A program made the position numbers and the translations under genes. Positions 1 through 11,233 of a stretch of 64,000 nucleotides of DNA are shown in pieces. The notes under the pieces were generated by a model. It ran no database searches and was not told the DNA's origin. It saw nothing but the letters and a program-made list of their open reading frames with translations. The stretch spans positions 248,001-312,000 of the forward strand of contig JAKEKT010000018.1 of NCBI GenBank assembly GCA_021495925.1, read 5' to 3'. This DNA is from Diplodia intermedia (taxonomy: Eukaryota; Ascomycota; Dothideomycetes; Botryosphaeriales; Botryosphaeriaceae). Numbering within the stretch: position 1 is the stretch's first letter; each line of letters opens with the position of its first letter.

Positions 1-1823
1 CCCGTCCCCAAACACTCCCGCAAATGGGGCGTCACCTCCTTTGTCGCATATTGGATATCAGACGCTTTCAAGTACGTATGCGTCGAGGCGTTGGAAAGCG
101 ACAAGAAGTGCAAAAATTGACTGGCTCTGAGCGCAGCGCGGCGACTTGGGAGTTCGCATCCTCCATCATTGCTGTCGGCCTCACATGGTAAGCCTTACCC
201 CAGCCACAGTGGCTACAAGTTTTACTCTCCTCAAGCTGTCTTGAAGGGATATTGCACCTAGGAGCACAAGATTGGCTGACACGACTTCCCAGGCGTGAAT
301 CTCTCGGGATCGTTGCCTTGGCATTTTTCATCATTTCGTGGGTCATTGCCCTCAATGGCGCAACAGGCGTAATCTGTACGGAACCTCCCTATGAAGCTTG
401 CAACCCGAGCAAGGACGGCTGATGCTTCGCCCAGATCATGCTCCCTTTCCCGTCCTCGCACGCGCTAGTTGGGGCTTCTGGGGCTCCTACATTGCAATCA
501 TCTCCAGAGTCATCCTTGCAATCTTCTGGTTCGCCATCCAGACAATGAACGGAGCAAATACGGTCAGAGTAATGTAAGCATTCCCGCAAGAGTATATTGA
601 GCGTCGCTAAAGCCTGCAGGCTCGGCGCAATCTGGCCATCCTTCCTCACCCTCCCGAACCACATCCCTGCCGACGAGGGCATCGAGACAAACACAATGAT
701 TGCCTTCTTCATATTCTGGCTGCTCCAGATCCCCTTCCTGTACATGCACCCCAACAACCTGCGCTGGCTCTTCATGGCCAAGTCCATCATCGTGCCCGCC
801 GCCTTCATCGCCATCCTGATCTGGGCTTTCGTCTCGACCAAAGGCACGGACATCTGGGACCAGAAACCGACCATCCACGGCGCCGCCTACTCGTGGGCCT
901 TCCTGGCCAACCTCACGTCCGTCATCGGCAACTACGCCACGCTCTCGGTCAACCAGGCCGACTTCTCGCGCTACTCGCGCGTGTCGGTCAAGTGGCAGCT
1001 GCTGTACGTGCCCATGCTGCCCGTCGTCTTCACCTTCATCGCCTTCATCGGCATCGCCGCGTCGGCGGCCGGCTCGGCAAAGTACGGGGGCGAGTACCTG
1101 TGGGACCCGATGGCGCTCGTGGCCATGTGGCCGAACCGGGCGTGCCGCTTCTTCGCGGCCTTCGCCTTCGCGCTGGCCGCGCTCGGCGTCAACATCAGCG
1201 CCAACTCGCTGTCGGCCGCCAACGACCTGACGGCGCTGTTCCCGCGCTTCGTCAACATCCGCCGCGGCCAGCTGGCGTGCGCGGTCCTGGCCTGGGCGCT
1301 CGTGCCGTGGAAGATCCTGGCCAGCGCGGGCAGCTTCCTCAACTTCATGAGCGCCTACGCCGTCTTCCTCGGCCCCATCGCCGCCATCATGCTGTTCGAC
1401 TTCTGGGTCGTGCACGCGCGCAAGTACGACACGCGCGCGCTGTACGAGCCGCACGGCATCTACCGGTACAGCGCCGGCGTCAACTGGCGCGCCGTCGTCG
1501 CGTTCCTGGTCGGCGTCGCGCCCAACTTGCCCGGCTTCATCAACAGCATCAACACGAGCATCGAGGTCGGTGTCGGCGCGCGCCCGTATCAGTTCGGATG
1601 GCTGTTGGGGTTCGTGGGCACGAGCGTGACGTACTTGGCGCTGGAGTATGCGTTTGTGCCGAGGGAGACGATGATCGAGAGGGCGGTGCTGCCGGATGAG
1701 GTGTACGAGGCCATGGGCCTCTATGACGGGTCGGAGATCGAGGGCGTGCCGGTCGGGGACGGCGAGGAGGTTGTGACGGTAGAAAAGAAGGGGTTGAAGG
1801 GTTTGGCGGATCGTATCTTGTAG
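1..1823 (+). CDS. NCS1 family uracil/allantoin-type permease, 5' partial
   Basis: Plasma-membrane nucleobase/cation symporter of the NCS1 family (FUR4/DAL4/FUI1-like), expected to import uracil, allantoin or uridine. The 5' end lies outside the window. Five exons are visible: 1-71, 137-187, 293-375, 435-573 and 620-1823, giving 515 residues in one frame. Family hallmarks are RKWGVTSF at the start, the AIWPSF segment after the fourth intron, SVNQADFSRY and NISANSLSAANDL. The large last exon carries several hydrophobic helices and ends in a short hydrophilic tail. Introns are 47-105 nt with GTANGT or GTAAGC donors. The substrate cannot be fixed from sequence because uracil, uridine and allantoin carriers are close relatives. 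The gene converges on the F-box gene, with only about 155 bp between stop codons. The family call is firm and the substrate is not. Confidence 0.93.
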
Positions 1824-1978
1824 GACTCCATCCTGCTCGACCCCTTTTCGCGGCAGTACTTCGAGCAATGGTTGGGACAGACGTATGCATCTGCGTCCGG
1901 ACTTCGCCTTCAATTCTCCCGCGCTCGTTGATTAATATATGCGTCCATATCTCCCGTCCGCCCTCGACATTTCTACGG

Positions 1979-3611
1979 CTACTTCCTCCCCATCAAATTG
2001 CTAACGTCCCCCGCATCCTTGGGAATCGGCTGCCCGATCGCATCCAGCAGCTCCACCAGCGCATCTCTGTCCTCGCGTCCCTGCTCCTCCAGCCTCCGCA
2101 CGAACGCCCACCACCTGTCGCCGTCAACCGTACCCTTCCCGTCGCGCTCGTGGAAGCCGCGGGGGAGCTGGTCGGTGTACTGGCAAGGGCCGATGCCCAT
2201 GTCGAACATCTGGTACCGGTCGTCGTAAAGGCCGATGGCGAGGTCTTCGTACTCGGAGGGGTGGAAGTAGTGGCGGTCGTCGTAGCGGCCCATCCAGCGG
2301 GTGGATGTGCCGGTGCGGAAGTGGCGGAGGGATGCGAGCCGAGTGCGGATGTGGTGGAAGATGCGGGACCAGCTGGTCGCCGGCTGTCAGTGTTGCTCGC
2401 TCAGGATGCAATGGGAATAGCGAGCCGGAGGACGTGCGAGGTGGCCTTGGCACTTGAAAGACAGATGAGGAACGGTAGAGCTTACGTTTGGTCGATGAAC
2501 TTGTACTTGCGCCCCTGGTGGCCGCGCGGCGTGCCTCTTCTGCGTTTGATGATTGGATAGCCGTCCGAGTCGAGCTCGCAGTCGTGGAGCTTTGCGTAGC
2601 ACACCACGATGCAGTCGTCGAGGAAAAGGTTTTCAAGTGAGGACGAATGGTCGCTAAGCCACTCCAGCTGCCAGTCGTGCGTGAAGACGTAGTTTCCGAG
2701 TGCGAGTGTGCGGAGGTTTGGGATACGCAGGCCGCGGAGATCCAGCTTTGGGCTGTACCCGAAATAGAACGACTGATAGAGGACGAGTGTGGTCAGGTTA
2801 CTGGCGGCAGGTTCGAGCCAGAGAGGGCGGAGTTCTGCCATGAATTTGTGAAGCCTTGTGGCGCGGATGAGTACCATGTTTGACGCAATGAGGGCAGACT
2901 TACTCTTCCATTTCGAGGTTGCATTCAGGAGCGGCATCGTGGTCCTCGGTGGCTATGTAAAGCCGCAGAGCAGTAAGTCTTGACACGACCTTCAACGCCG
3001 GCTCCGACTTCATGAAGTGCACGTCATTCATGTTTTGAATGTTGTCGATGCAGACATCTTTGATCTTGGAGGCACAAGGGCGGGCAAGCGTCTTGAAGAA
3101 GTTCTGCAGGATGCGCTGGCGGAATTCGTACGTCTCGGGCCACTCGGTCCACTGCATGTAGTGTCCGAAGCCCTGCCAGCTGTTCCCCGAAGTAGCGTTC
3201 TTGGAGAAACGGAGAGTGACGCCGGCGAGGTTGGGGAATTTCCTGACGAGCTTGAAAGCCTCGAGGCATTCATCGTCGAGCTCCGCTTCCCCCGACACCT
3301 CTTGCTCCTCCTGCGTATGGCTTAGCGCTACGTTCATCGCGGGACGGAGGTGAACATACCTCGTCGGTGTCAAGTGTATTGAGCTCCACATGTCGGACAT
3401 GCCTATTGAACTCTTCATGGTCCAGGATCGTGTTGTACCTACTTATGCTCTCTTTGTAAGGGTAAAGGCGGACAAACGAGAACAAAGCTTGCGTGGCGGC
3501 AGCATAAAGCTGCTTACTGGCGAGTCTCAAGGAGCAGATGTCCTCTGTCTCGAGATGGTGAGCAATGTTGCAGCGGAGCTCCTCTGGGAGCTGAAGAATC
3601 CCGGACGCCAT
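1979..3611 (-). CDS. F-box domain protein
   Basis: Four exons on the minus strand: 3611-3360, 3310-2904, 2854-2486 and 2372-1979, total 473 residues with phases matching at every junction. Residues about 5-45 (ILQLPEELRCNIAHHLETED, then SLRLASKQLY) form an F-box, the motif that docks onto Skp1 in SCF ubiquitin ligases. The rest has scattered leucine-rich stretches such as LRGLRIPNLRTLALGNY, resembling the irregular repeats of fungal F-box proteins but not a clean LRR array. The C-terminus is rich in charged and aromatic residues and ends in NLMGRK. The target protein is unknown. Such genes are numerous and fast-evolving in filamentous ascomycetes. No neighbour suggests a specific pathway. The start is the first Met before the F-box. 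Confidence 0.85.
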
Positions 3612-5394
3612 GGTGTTGAAGATGGATCGGCGGCGGCGAGGATGTTATAAAAGAGTATCGCATGGACGCATGGTGTGGGGGCCGGCAGGCATCAACGAGC
3701 TAGTGCAGGCACCAACCGCCACCACACGTGACATGGGCTTGGACTCGACGGTCTGTGGCAAAGCATGACTGCAACTAGCCGCATTGGGAAGGCGGCTCTT
3801 CGACCTGACCATTTCTTAACATTGCATTATCTGGAAGCCGTAACGGCGGTTTAATCTTGCTAGTCTTGATAGACTAGAATGGGCACTATTTGGAACAACG
3901 CTCTCAGAGGTTGAATGCATCGGTCTCTTGGCACGGGAAGATTAATAACCTATTTTCAGCAAGTGTAATATCTCCTTTATTTCCGCAGAAGTCTGTTGAT
4001 GAAGAAATAAACTCGCAATCGCCATCTCAGGCCAGATCACCGGCCGGCCCACATGCTACTTTTTTTTTTTATCTGACTCTCAGACAACCAGTACATTAGC
4101 CGACCAGTCATTGCGCTTGCGTTCTTTGACTCTCGAACGCGTCAGCACCTGCAAGGGACATGTAGTGGGCCTCTGTAATTCCTTAGCGCCAACTACTAGC
4201 GTTCCGGATGAACAAGAGTACGCAGCTACACAACTACCGCTAATAATTCAACAAACCAAGACACCGGGTACGGCGTCCACTGATATGCTTGGAAGCAACA
4301 TATGCACGTGAGAGTGGTAATCAGATATGCAACGTTCCTAGGGCGGCACTGTCATTTGTCTGATTTCCTTTTTGGGCAGTTTGAAAGCTCTCGGTCTGGC
4401 ATAGTCCCAACCCTCTGTCCTCGAAATAGGCATCAGCAGCAAACCTGCCTCTCTGAATGGCTCCTGAAGCACTATTCACCTATTCCATATGCTCGGCGTA
4501 ACCGATGCCTCTCGGAGATAAACATGCCTTTGCTCAATTCCCGAGGTACGCTGCGTACAAAGAACCGCAACCTTGTGCTTTCAAAAGGATTTCGGGATCC
4601 GAGATTTCCGTCATTCCATTTCGCACATGGTCTGATCGGTTTCGATGAGGAAATCGCCTCAAAACTACTGCTGTTCTCAAGAATCCGTTCACCTGCTGAG
4701 CTCGGTCGTAAGCTTCGGTCTTAAGCATATCTTGGTGCCAGAAGACCGAGGAAACATATTCAGGGCAGCTCGTGGCTCCATAAATCAAGGTTGGGTAACG
4801 CTTTTCCGACGACGTCCTATTGGGTAAGGGCCTAATATTAGTTATGCAATAGCCAACAAGGCCTCGCAAGCACCCTAGAGGCGCGCGCCCACCTGCTCAT
4901 TCCATGGAGTCCTCGCGTTCCGTTCGACACATGATCCCCGCAGAGTGACGAGGTATGTGCATTGGTTACGCACACCGCTGTTGTGTCTGACCTTTCTCCC
5001 CGGCTTCTCTGATTGCCGTCTTGCGTGGCAGTGTCTCAAGGCTGTCGGGAAACCACCATTCTAGAAGCCTAGACCCCTGGCTCCTGCTGTAACGCAGCTT
5101 TAAGTCCTAGAGACAGAAGAGAGACGCTGAAGTTCGGTTGGATGGACTGTAGTTGTCAGAAGCTGCGTGGTGGGCCGAAACATCGAGGCTCTGGTGGAGG
5201 AGGATCTGCAAGGCAAAGCGGAAGGTGACCATTCGTACGGTACCAAGAAACACAACAGCCGCTTTCCCCACAGATCCCGGCAATGCCTAGTCTCCTAGCC
5301 TATCAGCACTGCCGCATTATGAACCACTCCTTTCCCGGCACGGGGCTCCGTGGACGAGGGACAATCACATCCTGTTCCTGGCCTGCTTGCGCAG
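3612..5394. other. Gene-free stretch upstream of the dioxygenase relic
   Basis: No frame here has the length, codon bias or motif content of a gene, and the sequence looks less GC-rich than its coding neighbours. A TATAAAAG string lies near 3645-3653, just upstream of the F-box gene but on the other strand. The segment ends in the truncated dioxygenase-like sequence, so it may hold the breakpoint that removed that gene's 5' part. No terminal repeats or transposase remnants were recognised. Confidence 0.5.
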
Positions 5395-5895
5395 ATGCTT
5401 GCGTACATTCAAGCACACGGCAACGAGGGCGACACGGCCAACCTGAACCGAACCTTCGCTCGCGGGATTGCGAAGACGGACTCGGACGGGGTGGCCAGCT
5501 TCAAGACCATCTTCCCGGACCACTACTCGGGGCGCGCAACGCACATGCACGTGGTGACACACAGCGGGGCGACGGAGCTGGCCAACGGCACGCTCAGCGG
5601 CGGCAACGTCACGCACATCGCACAGCTGTTCTTCGACCAAGACCTCATCTCGGAGATCAACTCGAACGTCTCGCCCTACACGGAGAACACCATCGACATT
5701 GTGGAGAATGCGGACGACAGGGTCTTCATGGTGGAGACCGAGTCCGAGAGTGACCCGGTGTTCGACTACATGCTGCCGGGCGACAGTGTCGAGGATGGCT
5801 TGTTCGCTTGGATTGCCATGGGCGTTGACCTGGGCGCCAACTACACGTGGAGCGCCGCCGCCGTCTACGGCGAGAACGGCGGCACCGAGGCCTAA
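5395..5895 (+). pseudogene. Intradiol ring-cleavage dioxygenase-like, 5'-truncated
   Basis: An open frame of 167 codons encodes the C-terminal half of the secreted fungal intradiol dioxygenase-like family (relatives of catechol/protocatechuate dioxygenases). Retained parts are the block from NLNRTFARGI through TDSDGV, the iron-binding region DHYSGRATHMHV (Tyr ligand plus the His-x-His pair), QLFFDQDLISE, and the tail GDSVEDGLFAWIAMGVDL. Missing are the signal peptide, the N-terminal region and the conserved part leading to the first Tyr ligand, together roughly half of the usual protein. The first in-frame ATG follows a CGCAG that could be a splice acceptor, but no exon with the missing half was found in the preceding 1.7 kb. 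The frame itself is intact, so truncation looks recent, or a distant exon was missed. Catalytic function is unlikely as it stands. Confidence 0.7.
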
Positions 5896-6169
5896 GGCAG
5901 ACGGCACTGTAGATAGCGGATTGCTTTCTTGGCTCGATTCGATGCGCATGGAAAATGTAGTGCCAAATTGACTGCTTGCACTGATTTGATGAGATAGGTT
6001 GTCTTGAGGTTGTGAGGCGAGGAAGAAGCGAAGGGTCGGGATCGGCGGCCGTGGCGCAAGGGTCGGGCAAATCATGGCCGGCACCGGCACCGGCCCACCC
6101 AGGTTGCAGCTCCAGCGACCGCACAGCTCCCGGACTCCTCAAACACCACCTCGCGCCTTCCCCCCAGCC

Positions 6170-7079
6170 ATGTCGACCATCACCCAGAGCGCTCTCCAGA
6201 GCTCGTACCCGTGCGCCGCTTCCTGCCCCGCCCACTGTGCCTGCCATGCTGACCCACGACAGCCCCGTCCTGCCCAGGGAGTTCAACGCGAACCAGCCGC
6301 AGACGATTCGCCTGTATCCGCTCAGCAACTACACCTTCGGCACCAAGGAGAACCAGCCCGAGGAGGACCCCTCGGTGCTGGCCCGCCTGAAGCGCCTCGA
6401 GGAGCACTACAGCGAGCATGGCATGCGCCGCACCTGCGAGGGCATCCTCGTCTGCCACGAGCACAACCACCCCCACATCCTGATGCTGCAGATCGCCAAT
6501 GCCTTCTTCAAGCTGCCCGGCGACTACCTGCGCCCCGAGGACGACGAGATCGACGGCTTCAAGGCCCGCCTGAACGAGCGCCTCGCCCCCGTCGGCTCGC
6601 AGTTCACCGGCGAGGGCGTCAACGACGAGTGGCAGATCGGCGACACCCTGGCCCAGTGGTGGCGCCCCAACTTCGAGACCTTCATGTACCCCTTCATCCC
6701 CGCCCACGTCACCCGCCCCAAGGAGTGCAAGAAGCTGTACTTCATCCAGCTGCCCCGAAGCAGTATGCCATTGCCCCTCCGCCGAAGCCCTAAGCGCTGA
6801 CTCGTGTCTACAGAGGTTCTCTCCGTCCCGAAGAACATGAAGCTCCTCGCCGTCCCGCTGTTCGAGCTTTATGACAACACCGCCCGCTACGGCCCCCAGC
6901 TCTCCGCCATTCCCCATCTCCTGTCGCGCTACAATTTCGAGTTTGTCGACGAGAAGGGCGAGGTGGTGGCTGTAACGCCTGGCGGCGGCCCAGGCGGTTC
7001 GCAGCACTTGCAGACCAAGGTCTTGGCAGGTGGCGACGAAAAGGACGCCGAAATGAACGGCAATGCGACGAATGAGTAG
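6170..7079 (+). CDS. Cleavage factor Im 25 kDa subunit (NUDT21/CFIm25-like)
   Basis: Nuclear RNA-binding Nudix-fold protein of the pre-mRNA 3'-end cleavage machinery. In animals it binds UGUA elements and directs poly(A) site choice. Three exons, 6170-6204, 6263-6762 and 6814-7079, give 266 residues. Diagnostic segments are LYPLSNYTFGTKE, MRRTCEGILV, FFKLPGDYL, WWRPNFE, YPFIPAHVTRPKE and the C-terminal LFELYDNTARYGPQLS, ending in LLSRYNFEF plus a fungal tail of about 45 residues rich in Gly and acidic residues. The Nudix catalytic Glu residues are not preserved, as expected for a family that binds RNA without hydrolysis. The first intron (58 nt, branch-like CTGAC near its end) was preferred over starting at ATG 6246, because it yields a better context ATG and removes a frameless leader. 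The start is therefore inferred. Confidence 0.9.
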
Positions 7080-8374
7080 AGGGAGGGGCAAAAAACGCAT
7101 GGGATGGACTACGGACGGCGTCCTGATTGCATTGGCTGGTTGGACTTGGGTCGGGTGTGCTGCGTTCAAAGCGGGCGTTCGGGTGTTGCTGGGTGGCTGC
7201 ATTGGCGGCACGAGGCTGGGTCATTCGACAGAAAAGAATTTCGATAGGGTTCAATGCAGATGCTTGCATTTGGATGGGTGCATTGCGGGCTTCCTGCACT
7301 ACTGTGTTGACACCTGCGGCGAAATCGTCACCAAAGACTACTGTCGCAGTTGCCGGGGTACTGCCAATGGCGGATGGAATCAGGGCAAGCTCCAAACCTC
7401 TAAGTCGGTACGTCTTTTTGCTTATCGATTGGATCTCTACTTTCGGCGGAGACGCGCGCTTAACGGCGTACCCAGTCAGTTCTCGAACAATACAAATCAG
7501 CGAGGCTACGCCATGCCACGTCATTGCACTCGGAGCACCACGTCAGAGCCCACAAGCATTCCAGCCCAAACCGCAGTGTGCCGTGGCCTCCAAGCCGATG
7601 TCACGCAGGAAAACGCCGGCTGGAACCGCGCGGAGAGGCCGACAAGAGCGAACGAAAAGTGTCGACAAGTCGCGGCTACCGAGCTTCGCATTCGCTTCTT
7701 TCGGCACTGCCGACGGGCTTGGGGAATGATGGTTCCCGGGCGCGAGTCGTGGGCATGACAAGGGGCATCCACGTCGCGTTGGCGCTCCCTGGGCAGCAAC
7801 CTTCTTCCAATGACACGGCGTCGAAAATCCTACAGTAAGATGAGTCTGTGCGAAGCAACGGGCAGCCAACGCGCGGATATAGCGGAAGACGAGATGGCGT
7901 CGTCGGCAATTCTGGTCGTTGTAGGTTCGGGATTTAGGGTTACCGACGATCATCCCTCCCGGCAAATGACTACCGGTCTTGCTCGTGTTGGTAAGGCCCG
8001 TGGCTCAGGACCCGGATCTTCGTTGCAAGAGTCGCGCGAGCCGAGACTTGACGAATGATAGGCCGACGCCTGACCTGCACCTGTCTCCTTTCTCTACTAT
8101 TTTGACTTTGCCCAAGAGCTAGGCTCACCATCTGCGGTGTCTTTATGCTCAAGATGCGGCCCGCTCTCGTATTGGAGCTTCCGCCATTCGCGCGGCATGG
8201 ATGAAGTCCCGGCCCGAGCAACTCTGAGGAGGAAATGATGAGTTGTCTTGGAGAGGTGTTATAGCAAACGGCAGCGCAAGTATGGATCCCCTTGCATCGG
8301 CGATGCATGTCCACCACTCACCGATCCTGGTCTGGAAGGACTGACAACGCACATGGACAATTAAACACTTCGCC

Positions 8375-8443
8375 ATGAGGTCTTCAACTACTTCAGTCCT
8401 ACCAGATGCCAGCTATGAGGTCTTCGACTGTTTCAGTCCTATC
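8375..8443. repeat. 40-nt-period direct repeat, two copies
   Basis: The segment starting ATGAGGTCTTCAACTACTTC at 8375 recurs at 8415 as ATGAGGTCTTCGACTGTTTC. The matching part is about 29 nt with few differences, at a period of 40 nt. It looks like a simple tandem duplication that has since diverged. Confidence 0.7.
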
Positions 8444-9923
8444 TATGATCACGATGCTCGAGCCTGCCCTCGGTGTTTCGGCACAAAGCATCGACGATGC
8501 CCGATAACAATATGGCAATACAGTAGTGTTGTATCATTTTGTCCCACATGGCATGTTCGTCTCGTTGCCCGTGCGCTCAGGAGAAGGGAAGCCAAGCCAT
8601 TTAGCCTGACGTGGGCAGAGAAGCATCGGCGAACACGAGGGCAGAGCCCCCACCTTGCGCCACAATCTGCTATCGAGACACGGCGCACCCGCCTGCTCCA
8701 CACCCCGCCTCTGACTCCCCAGGGCGTGCCAAGACATTCTGTAACGCGACAGGGAACCTCATTGGCGCGGAAATATCACCGAACCTAGATGTTGCTTTCC
8801 CGGCTTCTTCATGTCTCGTACTCCATCGTACTCGTACACCAACGGCGGAGAAAGATAACCCCGATGATATTACGCCGCAAGACTTCTCGGATGTAGGGAG
8901 CGCAGAGACCAGGCACACCGGCCAACTGATTCAAGGTCTTCAAAGGAGGTGCAAAATGGTGAAACGGAATGAAAGGACAAGGCTCCATAATCAGGTTCCA
9001 CTCCTACTCAGATACATACCAAGGGACCTTGCAAACCAGAACTGCCGGGTACGGTAATTGATTATCCCCACGTGCTGCAAGGGACGGACGGGAATGTGAA
9101 GGATAGCGTACATACCTAACCTTTCCCGTCGGACATTCCGCATACCCCAGACATCGGCAAATTCGGCAACTTGCTAGCTCGGCGGCGGCCAAGGTAGAGG
9201 TGAGGGAAACTGGCAAGGAACAAAGCTAAAAAGTGAGTGGCAATACATCGGCTCGTTGCCGAGTCAGCGGATCCCAGGATTCCGGCCGTCGTCAGCGTCG
9301 GGACAAACGACAAGCGAGAGCCGACATCTGATGGAAATGAAGGTTAGAGCCCGTGCGGATGAGGGCAGGGTGGTGGAAGAGAGTTTCCGCGCGCATCTCC
9401 CTGCGTTCTTCAATGCCCGCCGGCCCGTTACTGGCTGCCTATCAAGTAGAAATATAGATCCTGGTGGTCACCGACGATCTTATCCTTCCATGTTCAACGA
9501 AAGATAGTGTTCTTCCTGAACATAGTTAGGATGGAAACCCGGGTGCAATATCTTCGCCAAGCAACGTTTCAGCCGGTCAAGGTTCGCTCAAGTCTTGTTG
9601 TGAAGGGCCAAGGTATCAGAAGCGCTAATATAGGAAAGTATGATTGATACAGATTCACGTGCGGAAGCCTCGGAGTTCCACCGACGCCCTGGAGCATGCA
9701 TGAACGGGGAGCACGCCACGTGGCTGCTGCGTGTGACCGATGCCATGTTTGATGCACTGCCCAACTGACGGCCAATGTCGCCGTCGCCGGCCTTCTTATC
9801 CGAGACATGCTCTTCACCTCACAGCAGTCACGCCATCACGTAGGGGAGTAACGGTTCCCTATAACGCCGAGTAGCTCTAATACATGCAAGAGGCCACTGT
9901 TGTTCGGGAACACGATCTGATGA

Positions 9924-10268
9924 CTACACAAAGCCTTTAGCAACTGTAGTACCTGAAGTATTTTCAGACCAGTCCCCACGGCGTAATGCCGTATTGAGCT
10001 TATACGCACCACATAAGTCCGTCTTCGGAAGATACATCCGAAAACACAGCCGAACTGCCGAGAGGTACATATCCGGCAACGACCAGACGTCGCGGGCAAC
10101 GAAAACACGGCGGCGTGTCTGAATTGACTTTTTCGACGGGAGACTCGCATGTCGATCGGTCATACGACTTCCGCTACCACCGCCCTCGTCATCGTCGTAT
10201 GAGATGCTTTTCCGCCGGCCGGATTTGTCTTGCTCCCTGAGTGGTGTCGTCGTGTTTTTCCTTGCCAT
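9924..10268 (-). CDS. Possible small hypothetical protein
   Basis: A minus-strand frame beginning at ATG 10268 (MARKNTTTPL) encodes 114 residues. The first 50 are polar and basic with an acidic-glycine patch (YDDDEGGGSGSR), a composition that resembles real disordered fungal protein more than random translation. The remainder has no recognisable motif. The same frame is open further upstream to 10403. No splice partners were identified, so it could be one exon of a longer gene, a young orphan gene, or chance. No function is proposed. Confidence 0.22.
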   Translation of the reverse strand: MARKNTTTPLREQDKSGRRKSISYDDDEGGGSGSRMTDRHASLPSKKSIQTRRRVFVARDVWSLPDMYLSAVRLCFRMYLPKTDLCGAYKLNTALRRGDWSENTSGTTVAKGFV

Positions 10269-11233
10269 GCTTCGCGCTGATTGAGTTGGCCTGTCTGTTT
10301 CGGCCGGCTGTACGGGAAGCCTGTGTCCCGCGCAACACGTTATTGTCGGTGGAGAGGCAGGGGGGGATTGATGCCTGGTCGACTCATATTCGCGAGTCCA
10401 CAATGTATTCTGTGTTGAGACACTTAATGCATAGTCGGAAGTGGTATGATGGACTGCAAGATTTGATCTTCCCTGAGTCTCCGTTGCATCTTACCTACGC
10501 GGGGTAGTTGAAGGGAATGTCAGCATGTCCTTGTGTAATTCAAAAGACATACGCCTACATCCAGAGGTTTGCTTCAACCGCCTATGGAGCGAGTGCTGTG
10601 GCTTTCCGGAGACATGGCCACCACTAGCAAACATTGAGTAGCATAAATTGAGTCAAGTGCAGAGAAGAAAAAGGTTTTCTCCTTGAATTTTAGCTTGGAT
10701 CTAGCTGCAGGATTTCGAGGAAACCTAGAAGGTTGCGCTCTGCGCTTCGAAGCCTGCCACAGTTGAACCTTATCAGAGAAATGCGGGGAACAATGTTGGT
10801 CGATGCCTACGATGGATCGCAACGTTTCGTAAGACAGGGTCGAGGTTGCTGATGGGATTAGCATGCTACACAGGAGCTGCGGTTCAATCAATGTGGACCT
10901 TGATCGTCAATGTTTGATTATGTTCCTCCGCCCACCATCCCGTGAATTAATTTACAAAATACTGAAGTATGAGAACGCCCCGGCTTTTCAACGCTGGATA
11001 CAGTTGTACAGGACAGAAAAAAAGTGAGAATAACCGTATCCTGCGAGTCGAAGAAAAGGAAAGAATACCGTAAGAAATCATGTCCAGGAAGATCCGTCCC
11101 AAGTAGTTTCCTCGAGCCCTATACCGACCGTGCTGTACCCCTGTATTTATCTTTTCGTTCGTGTATTTGAATCAAAACTGTTACAAAGCGTCATGGTGCG
11201 GCGTATCCAGTATGCGCTTGCTCTCTTCGAAGC

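Larger units (their letters stand above)
7080..11233. other. 4.1 kb stretch without a convincing gene
   Basis: Between the 3' ends of the CFIm25 gene and the Zn2Cys6 gene there is no frame with a recognisable domain. Frames up to about 230 codons occur but lack coding bias and family resemblance. Two minor items are listed separately: a small possible coding frame on the minus strand (9924-10268) and a 40-nt direct repeat near 8375. No transposase, reverse transcriptase or long terminal repeat was seen. Confidence 0.5.

Noticed and set aside
564..1913. A 449-codon open frame antisense to the permease gene
   Set aside because: The permease exons with conserved transmembrane segments explain the region. 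The antisense frame is Arg/Val/Asp-rich with no domain.
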